From Anthonomus grandis grandis (taxonomy: Eukaryota; Arthropoda; Insecta; Coleoptera; Curculionidae), in the NCBI RefSeq assembly GCF_022605725.1, contig NC_065546.1, positions 30,500,227 to 30,564,226 on the forward strand: a stretch of DNA of 64,000 nt, read 5' to 3'. The position numbers and the translations under genes are program-made. The notes beneath the pieces are model-generated. The model searched no databases, was not told the DNA's origin, and saw nothing but the letters and a program-made list of their open reading frames with translations. Position 1 is the stretch's first letter; each line of letters begins with the position of its first letter. Shown one piece after another: positions 55,520-64,000 of the stretch.

Positions 55520-56656
55520 ATGACTAATAATTTTGAAAACAGTCACAAATATGACATGATAGCTTGTTTTATTGAGTGCCAAGAAAATAGTGACAGGGCA
55601 TCCGATTTGTATTTAAACAGGTATGTGTTAGTGTCGTTACCTAATATTTGCTATTATACTTAAAACAATTTTTAAAACAATTTCAAGATATCCTGAAAGG
55701 CGTCAACCAAACAAGTCTATTTTTCGGAGAATAAATATGAGTTTGATTAAAAATGGATCATTTACAAAGCCAAGAAATAAAAATTACCATAGGCAAAATC
55801 AGGAAAATAATGAAATTGCGGTTTTAGCAAGTGTTGAGGCAAATCATTCAAATTCCTGTCGAAATATTGAAACTAATGTAAGAGTGTCAAAGAGTCAAAC
55901 ACAGCGAATATTAAAAAAATAAAATATAAACCATACAAAGTTAACATAGTTCAACAATTACATCCCGGGGATGCGCAAAGGCGAATAGTTTTTTGCAATT
56001 GGTTTTTAGAGCAAACTCGAATTTTTCCAAATTTTGCCAGAAAAGTTATATGGTCCGATGAAGCATATATAAGTTGCACTGGAATTTTTAACCGTCATAA
56101 TAACAGGCATTGGTACACTCAGAATCCATACTTATTACGGGAACGCCAACAACAGGGCAGATTTGGATTTAGTGTATCATGCTTTATTTTGGGTACTAAA
56201 ATAAAGTATGTTTTTTATGAACACACTTTAACAGCAGCCAGATATCTGGAAATATTGCAGCGGATTTTATCAGAACTTCTAGATGAGATACCGTTGGCAT
56301 TTTTAAATAGCATATATTTTCAGGAAAATTGGGCGCCAGCTCATAATTCTCAAATAGTAAGGCCATTTATAATCGAGACATTCGAAGATCGATGGATTGG
56401 TACCCACGCTCCAAATAGGTGGCCAGCTACATCACCGGATCTTTCTGTTTTGGACTTTTTTGTCTGGTCTTTCTTAAAAAACAAAATTTATTTAAATATG
56501 GTGCATAATTTGCAAGAACTTCAGGATGCTACAGTTCAAGCCTTTGAAGCCTTGCAAGCAAGGCCGCTTATTATTTTAAATGCCTTGCGGAGAATAACAA
56601 CTCTATGCCAATTATGCGTTCAGGAAAATGGCAACCATTTCGAGCAATCCAATTAG
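55520..56656 (+). pseudogene. mariner-type transposase with one intron and one frameshift
   Basis: Exon 1 (55520-55620) starts 'MTNNFENSHKYDMIACFIEC'. A 67-nt intron (55621-55687, GTATGT...TTTCAAG) joins 'DLYLNR' to 'YPERRQPNKSIFRRINMSLI' in frame. Exon 2 has the helix-turn-helix ('RVSKSQTQRILKK'), then a one-base loss near 55919. It reads on to 'HPGDAQRRIVFCNWFLEQ', 'WSDEAYISCTGIFNRHNN' (first catalytic Asp), 'YFQENWAPAHNSQIVRPF' and 'WPATSPDLSVLDFFVWSF' (third Asp), ending at TAG 56654-56656. With the intron removed and the frameshift counted, the gene would be about 356 residues. The second catalytic Asp ('QQDxAPAH') is Asn here ('QENWAPAH', codon AAT). Confidence 0.9.
55621..55687 (+). 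other. predicted intron in the transposase gene
   Basis: Begins GTATGTG after AAACAG and ends TTTCAAG before ATATCC. It contains in-frame stops; its removal restores 'NRYPERRQ'. A 67-nt length is normal for insect introns. Confidence 0.78.
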
Positions 56657-56858
56657 TTTTTACAAATTTTTTTATAGGACTGTAGAATTAATAAATAAAA
56701 AATAGCTTGTTAAGGTTCTTTGTTAAATTTATTCAGTTGTTACAATATTTTTTTTTAATAAAATTGCTTAAAACAAGAGTTTTTGTATCTAAGACTTTTA
56801 AATATTATATAATTAAAAGGTTTTTATTTGGTTATAAAAACTTCTATCACGGTATGAT

Positions 56859-57361
56859 TGACATCTTTAAACAGCCAACTTCAATTTTTTCTGTTTCATG
56901 GCCAACTAATGTTTCTTTCGCTATGATTTGTTTTTTTTTTGCATATTTTGGCCATTTATCATGACTTAAGATACCAAGTGTTATATATCATTTTAATCGG
57001 AAAAAATAGCGCAATTTATTGGTATAAAAAAATACAGTGTGTTCCATTTAAAAAAATGCAAGTTTGGGTCATATCTCTTAAATAATGCCCTTAATAAAAT
57101 TTTTGACTACGCCTCTGAATTTTATTTAAAATTATCTATCCATAGCAGTTTTTACTTTTTTTATAACTTATATAGTTCGTGAGATAGAGCAAGTCATCAA
57201 AAAGTGAAAATTGTATCTCAGAAACAAAAAAAGGTATCTCAATTCTGTTTGCGGCAATAAAAGTTTTACAAAAAAGTGACACAGGTTCGCGAAAACCGCA
57301 CATCTCTATCTTTAAAAATAACAGAGATAACCTGCAAATACAACCAAATTGGGACACAGTG
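56859..57361 (-). repeat. right TIR
   Basis: 503 bp, the inverse of 54900-55414, ending at TA (57362-57363). Confidence 0.94.
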
Positions 57362-57363
57362 TA

Positions 57364-57619
57364 CATAATATAGATGTATGTCATATTTTTTGAAAAATTA
57401 AACTTATTTGCTTTAGACCTCTTCATCAAATCATTACGAAATTTATTATTATTGGCATTGAAATTTGGAGAAGGTTTTTAGTTTGTATCTGTAGGTATTT
57501 TATTGAATTAATAATACCAGCTGTTATCCACATTCTATTAAGGAAGCTTTTCTCACTTTTAACAGAAAAACCTGTATAGCTTGGCCATAATGACTAAAAA
57601 AGCAGCTTAATGTTACTAG
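57364..57619. other. spacer, nothing recognised
   Basis: AT-rich sequence between the mariner element and the Penelope-like element. Confidence 0.5.
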
Positions 57620-57715
57620 ATAATGGATAAATTTAATAACAGATGTGAGACCGTGACTTTGTGTTTTTCATTGTTTTTCGTCTGTTGTATACGTCGGTCT
57701 CTTTGTGAAAAATGG

Positions 57716-60157
57716 ATGAGATTTTCTTATATGATAAAAATGGATGTGAATCTGCTGTTAAAAATATGGTTTCTTCAACAATGCTTACATTTCGGTTTGA
57801 CCCCGAAATTCATTAACCTAAGGTGTAAATCCAAAACCAGAGCTTCTCGAAATGCTTTGGACGTCGCCAGAAGCACTTGGTTGAAGGAGGAAGTTAAGTG
57901 CCACTATAAAACTTTAAACAAGGTGAACTCTTTACTTAAGTATTTGTATTTTACACTTAATCTAGTTTTAACTCATTTGGAATTTAGTGTTTTAGATAGC
58001 TCGTTCAGAGATAGGGTAGTAGTTTATTCTAGAAACTCTTTTAGCAGGTTAAGCAATAAGTTAAGTCGTTTTAAAGCCGCCCATAATAAGTTAAAGTCTT
58101 TTAATTCTACAGAAGACCGAATAAAGTTGGGCCAATGTCATTTTCAATTTCATAAAAGATTTCTTAATTTATCAGATGTTATTTTTACTTCAGAGGAAGA
58201 GTATTTACTTAACTTAAATCTTAAGTTCAATCTTTCTAAGAAGGTGGATTAACATACACGGGAAACTTTGGCTGTGGAGGCAGAGAGTGTTTTGCAAACG
58301 ACTGATATAAAAAATAAGAACATTTTACGTGCTAAAATAATAAATTTCTTAAAATCTAGTTTTGGCTCAGATAATCTTAATGATACTAATTTTAACAAAA
58401 AACATTTAACTTCTTTAAAAAATAAAATCAAAAGTAACGATTTAATATTATCAAAAGCTGACAAGGGTAATTGTTTGGTTATTCTAAAGAGGAATGATTA
58501 CATTCAGAAAGTGTTGGATTTCTTGGATTCAGAGGACTTTGTTACAGTTAATAGAGACCCAACCAACTTGTATTTTACTAAAGTTAAGCAAATGCTGGAC
58601 AAGTGCAGTTTAACTCTTGACTTCTTTGACACTAAGAGAGAAAAGCTGTATCCTATGAATCCCAGAACTCCAATTCTCTACGGTCTTCCAAAAATTCACA
58701 AAAACAATGCTTCCATAAGACCAGTGGTTTCTTTTATCGATTCCCCCTGCTACCATTTATCAGCTTGGTTAAACACAGTTTTGAGGGAGGTGACTAAGTT
58801 TAGGAGTGTTTATTCAACTAAAAATTCAGTGGATTTGTCAAATAGTCTGAAAAATCTTTACATACCTGACGGATCTATACTTATTTCTTTGGATGTAAAA
58901 AATCTTTTTCCTAGCATTCCCCCTACAGAATGTATAGATCTGGTAAGAACTCTATTATTAAAATCTTCCCTTAGTCGAGTTATAGTTTATAACCTCTTGG
59001 ACTTGCTCAGCCTTGTTGTGAATCAAAATTTCTTTCAATTCAATAATAAAATTTTCAAACAAGTCTCTGGATTGGCTATGGGTTCATGCCTTTCCCCACT
59101 GTTAAGTGAAATTTTTATGAGCAACCTAGAAGAAAGGATTGTTAAGGGTAGGTTTGGGGAGTTTCTCATTGAATATAAGAGGTACGTTGACGATATTTTC
59201 ATTGTCTGGAATGGCCAGAAAGAAGATTTGACAAATTTTCTTCGTTTTGTGAATTCTTTGCACCCAAAGATTTCTTTTACCATTGAGGAAGAACAAAATG
59301 GTAAACTGCCATTCCTAGACCTCTTTATAGAAAGACTCAATAATAAACTAATATTTGAAATATATCGTAAACCCACAACTACTGATAATGTCATTCAATA
59401 TGCGTCTATTTCTCCCGATCCATACAAATTTGCCTCCGTCAGTTCTTTCTTTTACAGACTTTTTAACATCGCCCTGTCAAAGGAAGCGTTTGCTAAAGAG
59501 CTTAATATTATAAAACATATTCCTTTTAATAATGGATTCCCACTTTACTTAATTAACAAATTATACTTTAAGTTCTTAAATAGATATAGGTTGACTTACA
59601 ACCTTCTTCATGAGAAAGACGACAAAAAGTCTTTTAGATCTTTGTCCTTTTTCAGCTCAATTTCATTAAATTTAGCTAAATTTTTCAAGACCTCTAATAT
59701 CAAAATCGCTTTTAAAACCGCGAATAATTTAAAAAAACAGTTAGTGAGCGTGATAGACAAGGCAAATGTCTTTTCGAAATCAGGGGTTTACTCTTTGAAA
59801 TGTGGGGATTGTGACGCTGTATATATTGGTCAATCTGGAAGAAAAATTTCTACACGCGTTAAAGAACATGTAGCGTTGTTTGAGAAATTTAAAAATACAG
59901 ACGTCCGTGATACAAAGTCAGCGTTTGCGAATCACCTGTTAGCTTCCACACATCACTTTTCTCCAGAGGTCGGAGCTGAAATACTTCATGAATGCCCTAA
60001 AGGGAAAAAGCTTGACCTTCTCGAGAGGATGGAAATTACAAAAGCCAAGAAGAGTCTTGTTCTTGTCTGTGTTAACGACGTATTTAATTTTGAACCCAAC
60101 CTTATTTTTAATAAATTTATATATAAATTTTATATTTACATAATCTCTTCCAACTGA
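57716..60157 (+). pseudogene. Penelope-like reverse transcriptase/GIY-YIG protein with one stop
   Basis: One frame runs 57716-60157 (813 codons) with a single internal TAA at 58250-58252 after 'NLSKKVD'. N-terminal part: 'MRFSYMIKMDVNLLLK', 'LDSSFRDRVVVYSRNSFSRL'. RT: 'SKADKGNCLVIL', 'YGLPKIHKN', motif A 'LISLDVKNLFPSIPP', motif B 'GLAMGSCLSPLLSEIFMSN', active site 'YKRYVDDIFIVW', 'GKLPFLDLFIERL'. Endonuclease: 'SLKCGDCDAVYIGQSGRKIS', 'TRVKEHVALFEK', 'SAFANHLLASTHHF'. This is the RT related to telomerase that defines the class, with its zinc/GIY-YIG domain. ATG 57716 is chosen because it follows the terminal repeat in frame. All catalytic motifs are intact; only the stop spoils the gene. Confidence 0.94.
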
Positions 60158-60220
60158 AATAAGTTTAATATTTTGGTAAAATGCCTTGGCTTAACAACAA
60201 ATGTTTTGGTCTTCTCCTCA

Positions 60221-60295
60221 GTGTTCCGGTAGCCCATAGGTTATAGTCTCTGGCTTGTAAGCTTGTTGTCGCGGGTTCGATTCCCAATAGGTGTG
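60221..60295 (+). repeat. tRNA-derived (SINE-like) segment with A and B boxes
   Basis: TAGCCCATAGG (60230-60240) fits the A box and GGTTCGATTCC (60274-60284) fits the B box of RNA polymerase III promoters, spaced as in a tRNA. A TTGTAA loop lies between them. Acceptor and anticodon stems do not pair, so it is not a functional tRNA. A T-rich tail with two tandem ATTTTTT units follows (60309-60330). It lies in the 3' untranslated part of the Penelope-like element. Confidence 0.6.
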
Positions 60296-60465
60296 ATATT
60301 ATTTTACAATTTTTTATTTTTTATTTTTTGGTTTTAAATAACTGTATAGTCATCCTAACCTTAAATGTATGTTTATTTACTGTTTTCCCAACGTTAGTGG
60401 CTTTTTAAGGTTTTAGTCTTTTTAATGTCCTCTTTTTTTCTTTCAATACTAATTATTATTGTTTT

Positions 60466-60507
60466 AGGCCTGATGATGCTCTGAACAGAACGAAACACGT
60501 GTAGCTT
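60466..60507 (+). ncRNA. hammerhead motif in the 3' terminal region of the Penelope-like element
   Basis: AGGC; CTGATGA 60470-60476; stem II GCTCT/AGAAC with loop GAAC (one C-A mismatch); GAAA 60492-60495; palindromic stem III ACAC/GTGT; predicted cleavage after A60503; GCTT closing stem I. It is closely related to the copy at 35826-35867, differing mainly in stem II. The core is intact and stem II is weakened. Confidence 0.7.
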
Positions 60508-60567
60508 TAAGTAAATGTTGTGAGACCGTGACTTTGTGTTTTTCATTGTTTTTCGTCTGATGGATAA

Positions 60568-60954
60568 GAGTTACTGCGTGATTATAAAGCTAATTCAACT
60601 AATTACTTAAAGTAAAATTGATTTGATTACAATGTCAGCATACCTAGAAATATTATACATATATATTACCACTATGATAATTATAGTAACCATTTCTTTA
60701 TGGCTACTTAATACTACCAAACATTTGGAAACCAGTGTGGTTGTCTGCAGAAAGTGGTAGTAATGATTATTAGATAGCTTAGTTAGCTCTACTAATAATC
60801 AGGTAACCACAACCAGAATCTCAGAAAAGATATATGGTGCTTATTAAAGGTTACTAAGTATTTTAGACAGCCTTACTAAATATAAAGTAATCATAACTAG
60901 TAGCCATTAATCATAACTAGTAGCTTGCGAAAAAAAATACCATAAACTACGTTT
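60568..60954. other. no gene recognised
   Basis: AT-rich spacer between the Penelope-like element and the piggyBac-like remnant. Confidence 0.5.
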
Positions 60955-61340
60955 TGACAATTTTTTTTAATAGATCGAATTGATGCAAAGTTTAAAACAA
61001 CGTGGAATATACGTAGTTGGATCAGTAAACGCGTCAGAAAAGTATTTGCTAAAATTCAAATCAGCTTCAAAATAAAATAATGAAACCATAATACAAATAC
61101 CATATCCGATAGCATTGAGTGATTATAATTCGAACATAAACGGTGTGTACAAATTTGATCAACTTCTAGCTAGTTTCAAAATAGATTGTCAGAGCAACCA
61201 GTGATGGCATTTTTTTATTTTTTAGACGCTTGCATTGCAAATGATGAATTTGTCGGAAATTAACAGCAACAGACTTTAGGAGATCTGTTAAAAACGGTTT
61301 TGTAGCTCCAATTTCCCTAATCCAATCTGTTAAGTTCAAA
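60955..61340 (+). pseudogene. piggyBac-like (PGBD) transposase remnant
   Basis: Reads 'LKQRGIYVVGSVNASEKYLL', then (after a stop) 'YPIALSDYNSNINGVYKFDQ', 'LLASFKIDCQSNQ', then broken 'HFFIF' and 'DACIAN'. The order 'K.RGI..vGT', '.DYN..M.GV...D.lla.Y.i' and 'WW...FFhfiD..ivNa' is that of PGBD-type transposases. It is a different copy from the one at 18.5 kb, which has 'DLSDQM'. Only the C-terminal third remains. The BEL/Pao LTR begins directly after it, so that element was probably inserted here. Confidence 0.75.
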
Positions 61341-61344
61341 AATT

Positions 61345-62015
61345 TGTCACACACGCGGCAACGCCGCCAGCCTTGGTTTTGTAACTGCGCCGAACGAGAC
61401 GATCGCTCTCTTCTCTAGCAGCCGCCGCCATGCTCGCATCATTAATATTTTGTTAGTTATAAAAATATACAATTTAAATCAGTTTAAGTCTTTTAATGCA
61501 GAAAATTAATTAAAAAGCTATACAGTTTAGCAGAAAACAACATTTTATGGTCCTTCGCAGCTCGGATTGGATAAGATTAGACGGATTTCGGGGTGTACAG
61601 TGTTACTAAATTGCATGGCCGGCGGCAAACCTGTGTGTGTAAGTCTCCATTTTCCTTTGTGTCTATTCCTACTCGTTTAGTGGTTTAGATATTGTTTATT
61701 TTAAATAGGTGTGCCTTATTAATAGATTGAATAATCCCTGTTGAGATGATCTAGGAATAAATTGCCATTTAGTTATAGAAATTGAAAAATTCGCATAGAT
61801 TTTATTGCCGTTGTCTGTTTCGCTAGTCTAGTCGCAGGGCGCCACGGTCCGAGGCTCCTGTTTGCACGACTCGGGGGGAGTTTTGGCATTTCAGAATAAT
61901 AGTGAGTCTTCGCGCGTCGTTACGTTAAGTTATTGTTTTGGAATTTCGTAAAGAATAATAGAATTAACAGACATAATTATAGAGTAAAAGGGTATTAAGC
62001 TACTAATTAGCCAAA
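61345..62015 (+). repeat. probable BEL/Pao 5' LTR and leader
   Basis: A GC-richer block starts TGTCACACACGCGGCAACGC at about 61345, right after the piggyBac-like remnant, and continues to the gag ATG. Features typical of these LTRs include GCGCCGAACGAGACGATCGC (61388-61407) and a GTAAGT (61642) that could be a splice donor. I cannot place the LTR end or primer-binding site; the 3' LTR is outside the window. Confidence 0.55.
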
Positions 62016-64000
62016 ATGGGAAAAAAGAGTGTGCAAAGCGAAGAAAATCTTAGTAAACTGTACAAAAGGGTAGAACAGTTAAATTTACAGCTAAAAAGAT
62101 TTGTAGAATTTTTAGATAGAGTAGAAGGGGAGCAATACTTAGCGGAATTAGAAATTAGATTAGGAAAAATAGGAGGGCTTTATACAGAAATAGATACCGT
62201 TTATTCGGAAATAGAGTTGCTAGATGAAGCATTTGATGGAAATCAGGAAAGGGGAGAATTTGAGACCCATTTTTACAAGGCACTTGCTGACGCAAAACGT
62301 TTTATAGATGGACTTAAAAAAGATAGTTTAAAAAATTGTAATTTAGGTTTGCAGCAAGATCTTGCGTTGGATATTGCAGGTTTGGGTGGAGTTTCTGGCG
62401 GTGCTAAGCTTCCTAACTTAGGGCTACCAAAATTTAAAGGCGAATACGACAAGTGGACACAGTTTTTTGAAACTTTTCAAACTTTAGTGGATAAAAATCC
62501 TCAGTTAGATGAAATTCAAAAATTGTATTACCTCCTTGATTCATTAGAAGGGAGCGCCCGCAAGGTTTTAGATTGTCTAGAAATTAGTCGTAGCAACTAC
62601 CGAGTTGCTCTAGAGCTTTTAGAAAAAAGATTTTTCAATAAGCCTGTAATTATTCAAACTCATTTAAAAGCCTTGTTTGATACCCCAATAATCCATAAGG
62701 AAGGGCATTTCTTATTAAGATCTTTAGTGGACTTAATTAATAAACATCTTAGGGCTTTGAAGACTCTTGGTGAGCCAGTGGAAACATGGGATAGGCTAAT
62801 AATCTTTTTCATGAGCAGGAAATTAGATATGGCTACCAAGGTTGAGTGGGAAGAAAAATCCGTAGAGTCGTTTGAGGGTAATCCCAACTTAGATAACTTT
62901 TTAAATTTTTTGATCAATAAATGTAGGGTTCTAGAATCGGTGGGCTGTAGTAACAGTAGTAATAAAACTATAAAGCAACAAGACAAGACTGTATATCGAT
63001 CATCCTTGCCAGCAATAGGCACTAACAATCAAATAAAATGCGAGTTTTGTCAAGGTCCACACTTCGTTTATCGGTGTGAGCGTCTTAAATCATTACCGGT
63101 TTCAGAGCGTTTAGAAAAGATTAAAATGTTAAGGCTTTGTATAAATTGTCTTAGGTCTAGTCATGAGGCTAAAAACTGTAGATCTTTTGGATGTAGAAAA
63201 TGCAACCGACGACACAATACGTTATTGCATATTGATAGAGAGACAGGCAATTCAGAAAATAGAACAACCGCCAACATATCTATTAATAATGGTTCGGAGT
63301 CATATAAACATGCAGAAACTCCAAATCAAGTTGTGGATACGTCTAATATAGGAGCGGCAGCGTATAGTATGGTAAAAGCCAGTAGTCAAGTTATTCTTTC
63401 CACGGCAGTAATCGATATTAGGGACAAAAAAGGTAGCTACGTTAGATGTAGAGTACTGCTGGATAGTGGTTCACAAATAAATCTCATCACAAATGATTTA
63501 GTTCAAAGATTAGGTCTTAGCAGTCAAGAGACTAATATACCCGTTACAGGGGTAGGCCAAAAGGTAACAAATATTTTAAGACAAACTTACGCAACTATTA
63601 GATCTTTACACAATACGTATAAAACTAAGATTTTGGTTTTAATAATAGAAAATGTGACGGCTCATATCCCAGCAAAAACTTTTGATCTTTTAGATTTAAA
63701 CATTCCCTCACATTGCAGGTTAGCTGATCCAAACTTTAATCTGTCTGGTAAAATTGATATGCTTATTGGGGCCTCGTTATTTTACGATTTGCTTTGTACT
63801 GGCCAAATAAAGTTGGGAAGAAATCTTCCTACTCTTCAAAAAACGCTTCTGGGGTGGGTTGTTTCTGGGCCATTCTTCGAAAATAAAGATAAAAATAAAA
63901 CGTTAGCTAGTCAAGATGTAAGCCTTTGCAATTTTTTGTCAACAGAAGAGAAAATACAAAACCAGTTAGAGCAATTTTGGTGTTTAGAAGAATGCTCGAA
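62016..64000 (+). CDS. BEL/Pao gag-protease (start of gag-pol), open to window edge
   Basis: ATG 62016 ('MGKKSVQSEENLSKL') opens a frame with no stop for 661 codons up to the window end. Domain order matches BEL/Pao: an N-terminal helical region ('LYKRVEQLNLQLKRFVEFL'), a gag core with 'LPNLGLPKFKGEYDKWTQFF' (DUF1759-type), three Cys/His motifs ('CEFCQGPHFVYRC', 'CINCLRSSHEAKNC', 'CRKCNRRHNTLLH' at about 63048-63228), an aspartic protease ('VLLDSGSQINLI' at about 63452), then 'MLIGASLFYDLLC' and 'LGWVVSGPFF', the lead-in to RT. RT, RNase H and integrase lie beyond the edge. No frameshift, stop or lost catalytic residue is visible, unlike the rest of the window. It may be an intact, recently active copy. 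Confidence 0.95.
   Translation, partial: MGKKSVQSEENLSKLYKRVEQLNLQLKRFVEFLDRVEGEQYLAELEIRLGKIGGLYTEIDTVYSEIELLDEAFDGNQERGEFETHFYKALADAKRFIDGLKKDSLKNCNLGLQQDLALDIAGLGGVSGGAKLPNLGLPKFKGEYDKWTQFFETFQTLVDKNPQLDEIQKLYYLLDSLEGSARKVLDCLEISRSNYRVALELLEKRFFNKPVIIQTHLKALFDTPIIHKEGHFLLRSLVDLINKHLRALKTLGEPVETWDRLIIFFMSRKLDMATKVEWEEKSVESFEGNPNLDNFLNFLINKCRVLESVGCSNSSNKTIKQQDKTVYRSSLPAIGTNNQIKCEFCQGPHFVYRCERLKSLPVSERLEKIKMLRLCINCLRSSHEAKNCRSFGCRKCNRRHNTLLHIDRETGNSENRTTANISINNGSESYKHAETPNQVVDTSNIGAAAYSMVKASSQVILSTAVIDIRDKKGSYVRCRVLLDSGSQINLITNDLVQRLGLSSQETNIPVTGVGQKVTNILRQTYATIRSLHNTYKTKILVLIIENVTAHIPAKTFDLLDLNIPSHCRLADPNFNLSGKIDMLIGASLFYDLLCTGQIKLGRNLPTLQKTLLGWVVSGPFFENKDKNKTLASQDVSLCNFLSTEEKIQNQLEQFWCLEECS

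Larger units (their letters stand above)
54898..57363 (+). mobile_element. mariner-type element with about 510-bp TIRs
   Basis: Bounded by TA dinucleotides, with ends CACTGTGTCCCAATTTGG and its inverse. Arms 54900-55414 and 56859-57361 match along nearly all of their length; the left arm has an extra GGGTGAAATTGAAA. The arms contain their own TACAGGG/CCCTGTA-like motifs, as do those at 4.6 kb. A transposase gene fills the centre. Confidence 0.94.
57620..60567 (+). mobile_element. Penelope-like element, nearly complete
   Basis: A 40-bp direct repeat (57645-57684 and 60520-60559, starting GTGAGACCGTGACTTTGTG) frames an RT/GIY-YIG gene, as the terminal repeats of Penelope-like elements do. The 3' repeat is preceded by a hammerhead motif; the 5' repeat lacks it, so the 5' end is probably truncated. 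ATGGATAA occurs at 57623-57630 and 60560-60567 and may be the target duplication (inference: on the left it is separated from the repeat by 14 bp). Confidence 0.9.

Noticed and set aside
60221..60295. Functional tRNA gene (TGT anticodon, Thr)
   Set aside because: A and B boxes are good, but acceptor and anticodon stems do not pair and the T stem has only three pairs. Kept as a tRNA-derived segment.
61166..61354. 62-codon open frame on the - strand
   Set aside because: It is the antisense of the piggyBac-like remnant, which explains the sequence better on the + strand.
62660..63028. 122-codon open frame on the - strand
   Set aside because: It is antisense to the BEL/Pao gag frame, which has clear domains and no stops.

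Overview
This window looks like AT-rich, repeat-dominated genomic DNA from an arthropod, most likely an insect. The evidence is the mix of elements: Ty3/gypsy and BEL/Pao LTR retrotransposons, several non-LTR (LINE) families, Penelope-like elements, Tc1/mariner-type transposons with long inverted repeats, piggyBac-like and pogo-like remnants, GT-AG introns of 67-103 nt, and no operon structure. I see no convincing ordinary host gene, rRNA or functional tRNA. Almost everything that can be explained is mobile DNA at different stages of decay.

Layout. 1-2028: 3' part of a Ty3/gypsy element with its 3' LTR. 2150-2672: pogo/Tigger-like transposase remnant (-). 4626-6898: mariner-type element with about 320-bp TIRs, interrupted by a solo LTR (5682-5994, 4-bp TSD). 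6985-9000: LINE (-). 9030-13265: a + strand LINE split by a - strand LINE (about 9640-12440). 13300-21450: old, degenerate AT-rich repeat with a recurring motif roughly every 150-240 bp, invaded by a 5'-truncated LINE with a perfect 12-bp TSD (15869-17591), a piggyBac-like remnant and an LTR. 21516-22873: mariner-type element. 23000-24860: deleted gypsy-like element. 26206-26652: foldback MITE. 27253-29148: intron-containing Mutator-like/YqaJ gene remnant (-). 30364-32990: solo LTR, LINE pieces and half a mariner element. 33531-38612: gypsy-like element with both LTRs and a 5-bp TSD (-), itself hit by a hammerhead-bearing foldback insertion with a 12-bp TSD. 42196-48840: tyrosine recombinase gene split by a TIR element, which holds a mariner element, which holds a LINE (four levels). 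50025-51519: Penelope-like fragment in a large inverted repeat with two hammerhead motifs. 51520-53760: LINE (+). 54898-57363: mariner-type element with about 510-bp TIRs and a transposase gene with one intron. 57620-60567: almost complete Penelope-like element. 60955-61340: piggyBac-like remnant. 61345-64000: 5' end of a BEL/Pao element whose gag-pol frame is still open at the window edge.

The youngest-looking pieces are the BEL/Pao element at the right edge (661 codons without a stop), the Penelope-like element at 57.6-60.6 kb (one internal stop), the mariner-type transposase at 55.5-56.7 kb (one frameshift and one altered catalytic residue) and the LINE at 15.9 kb (perfect TSD). The most notable system is the repeated occurrence of hammerhead-ribozyme-like motifs in Penelope-type terminal regions, in three or more sequence families, and in inverted (foldback) arrangements.
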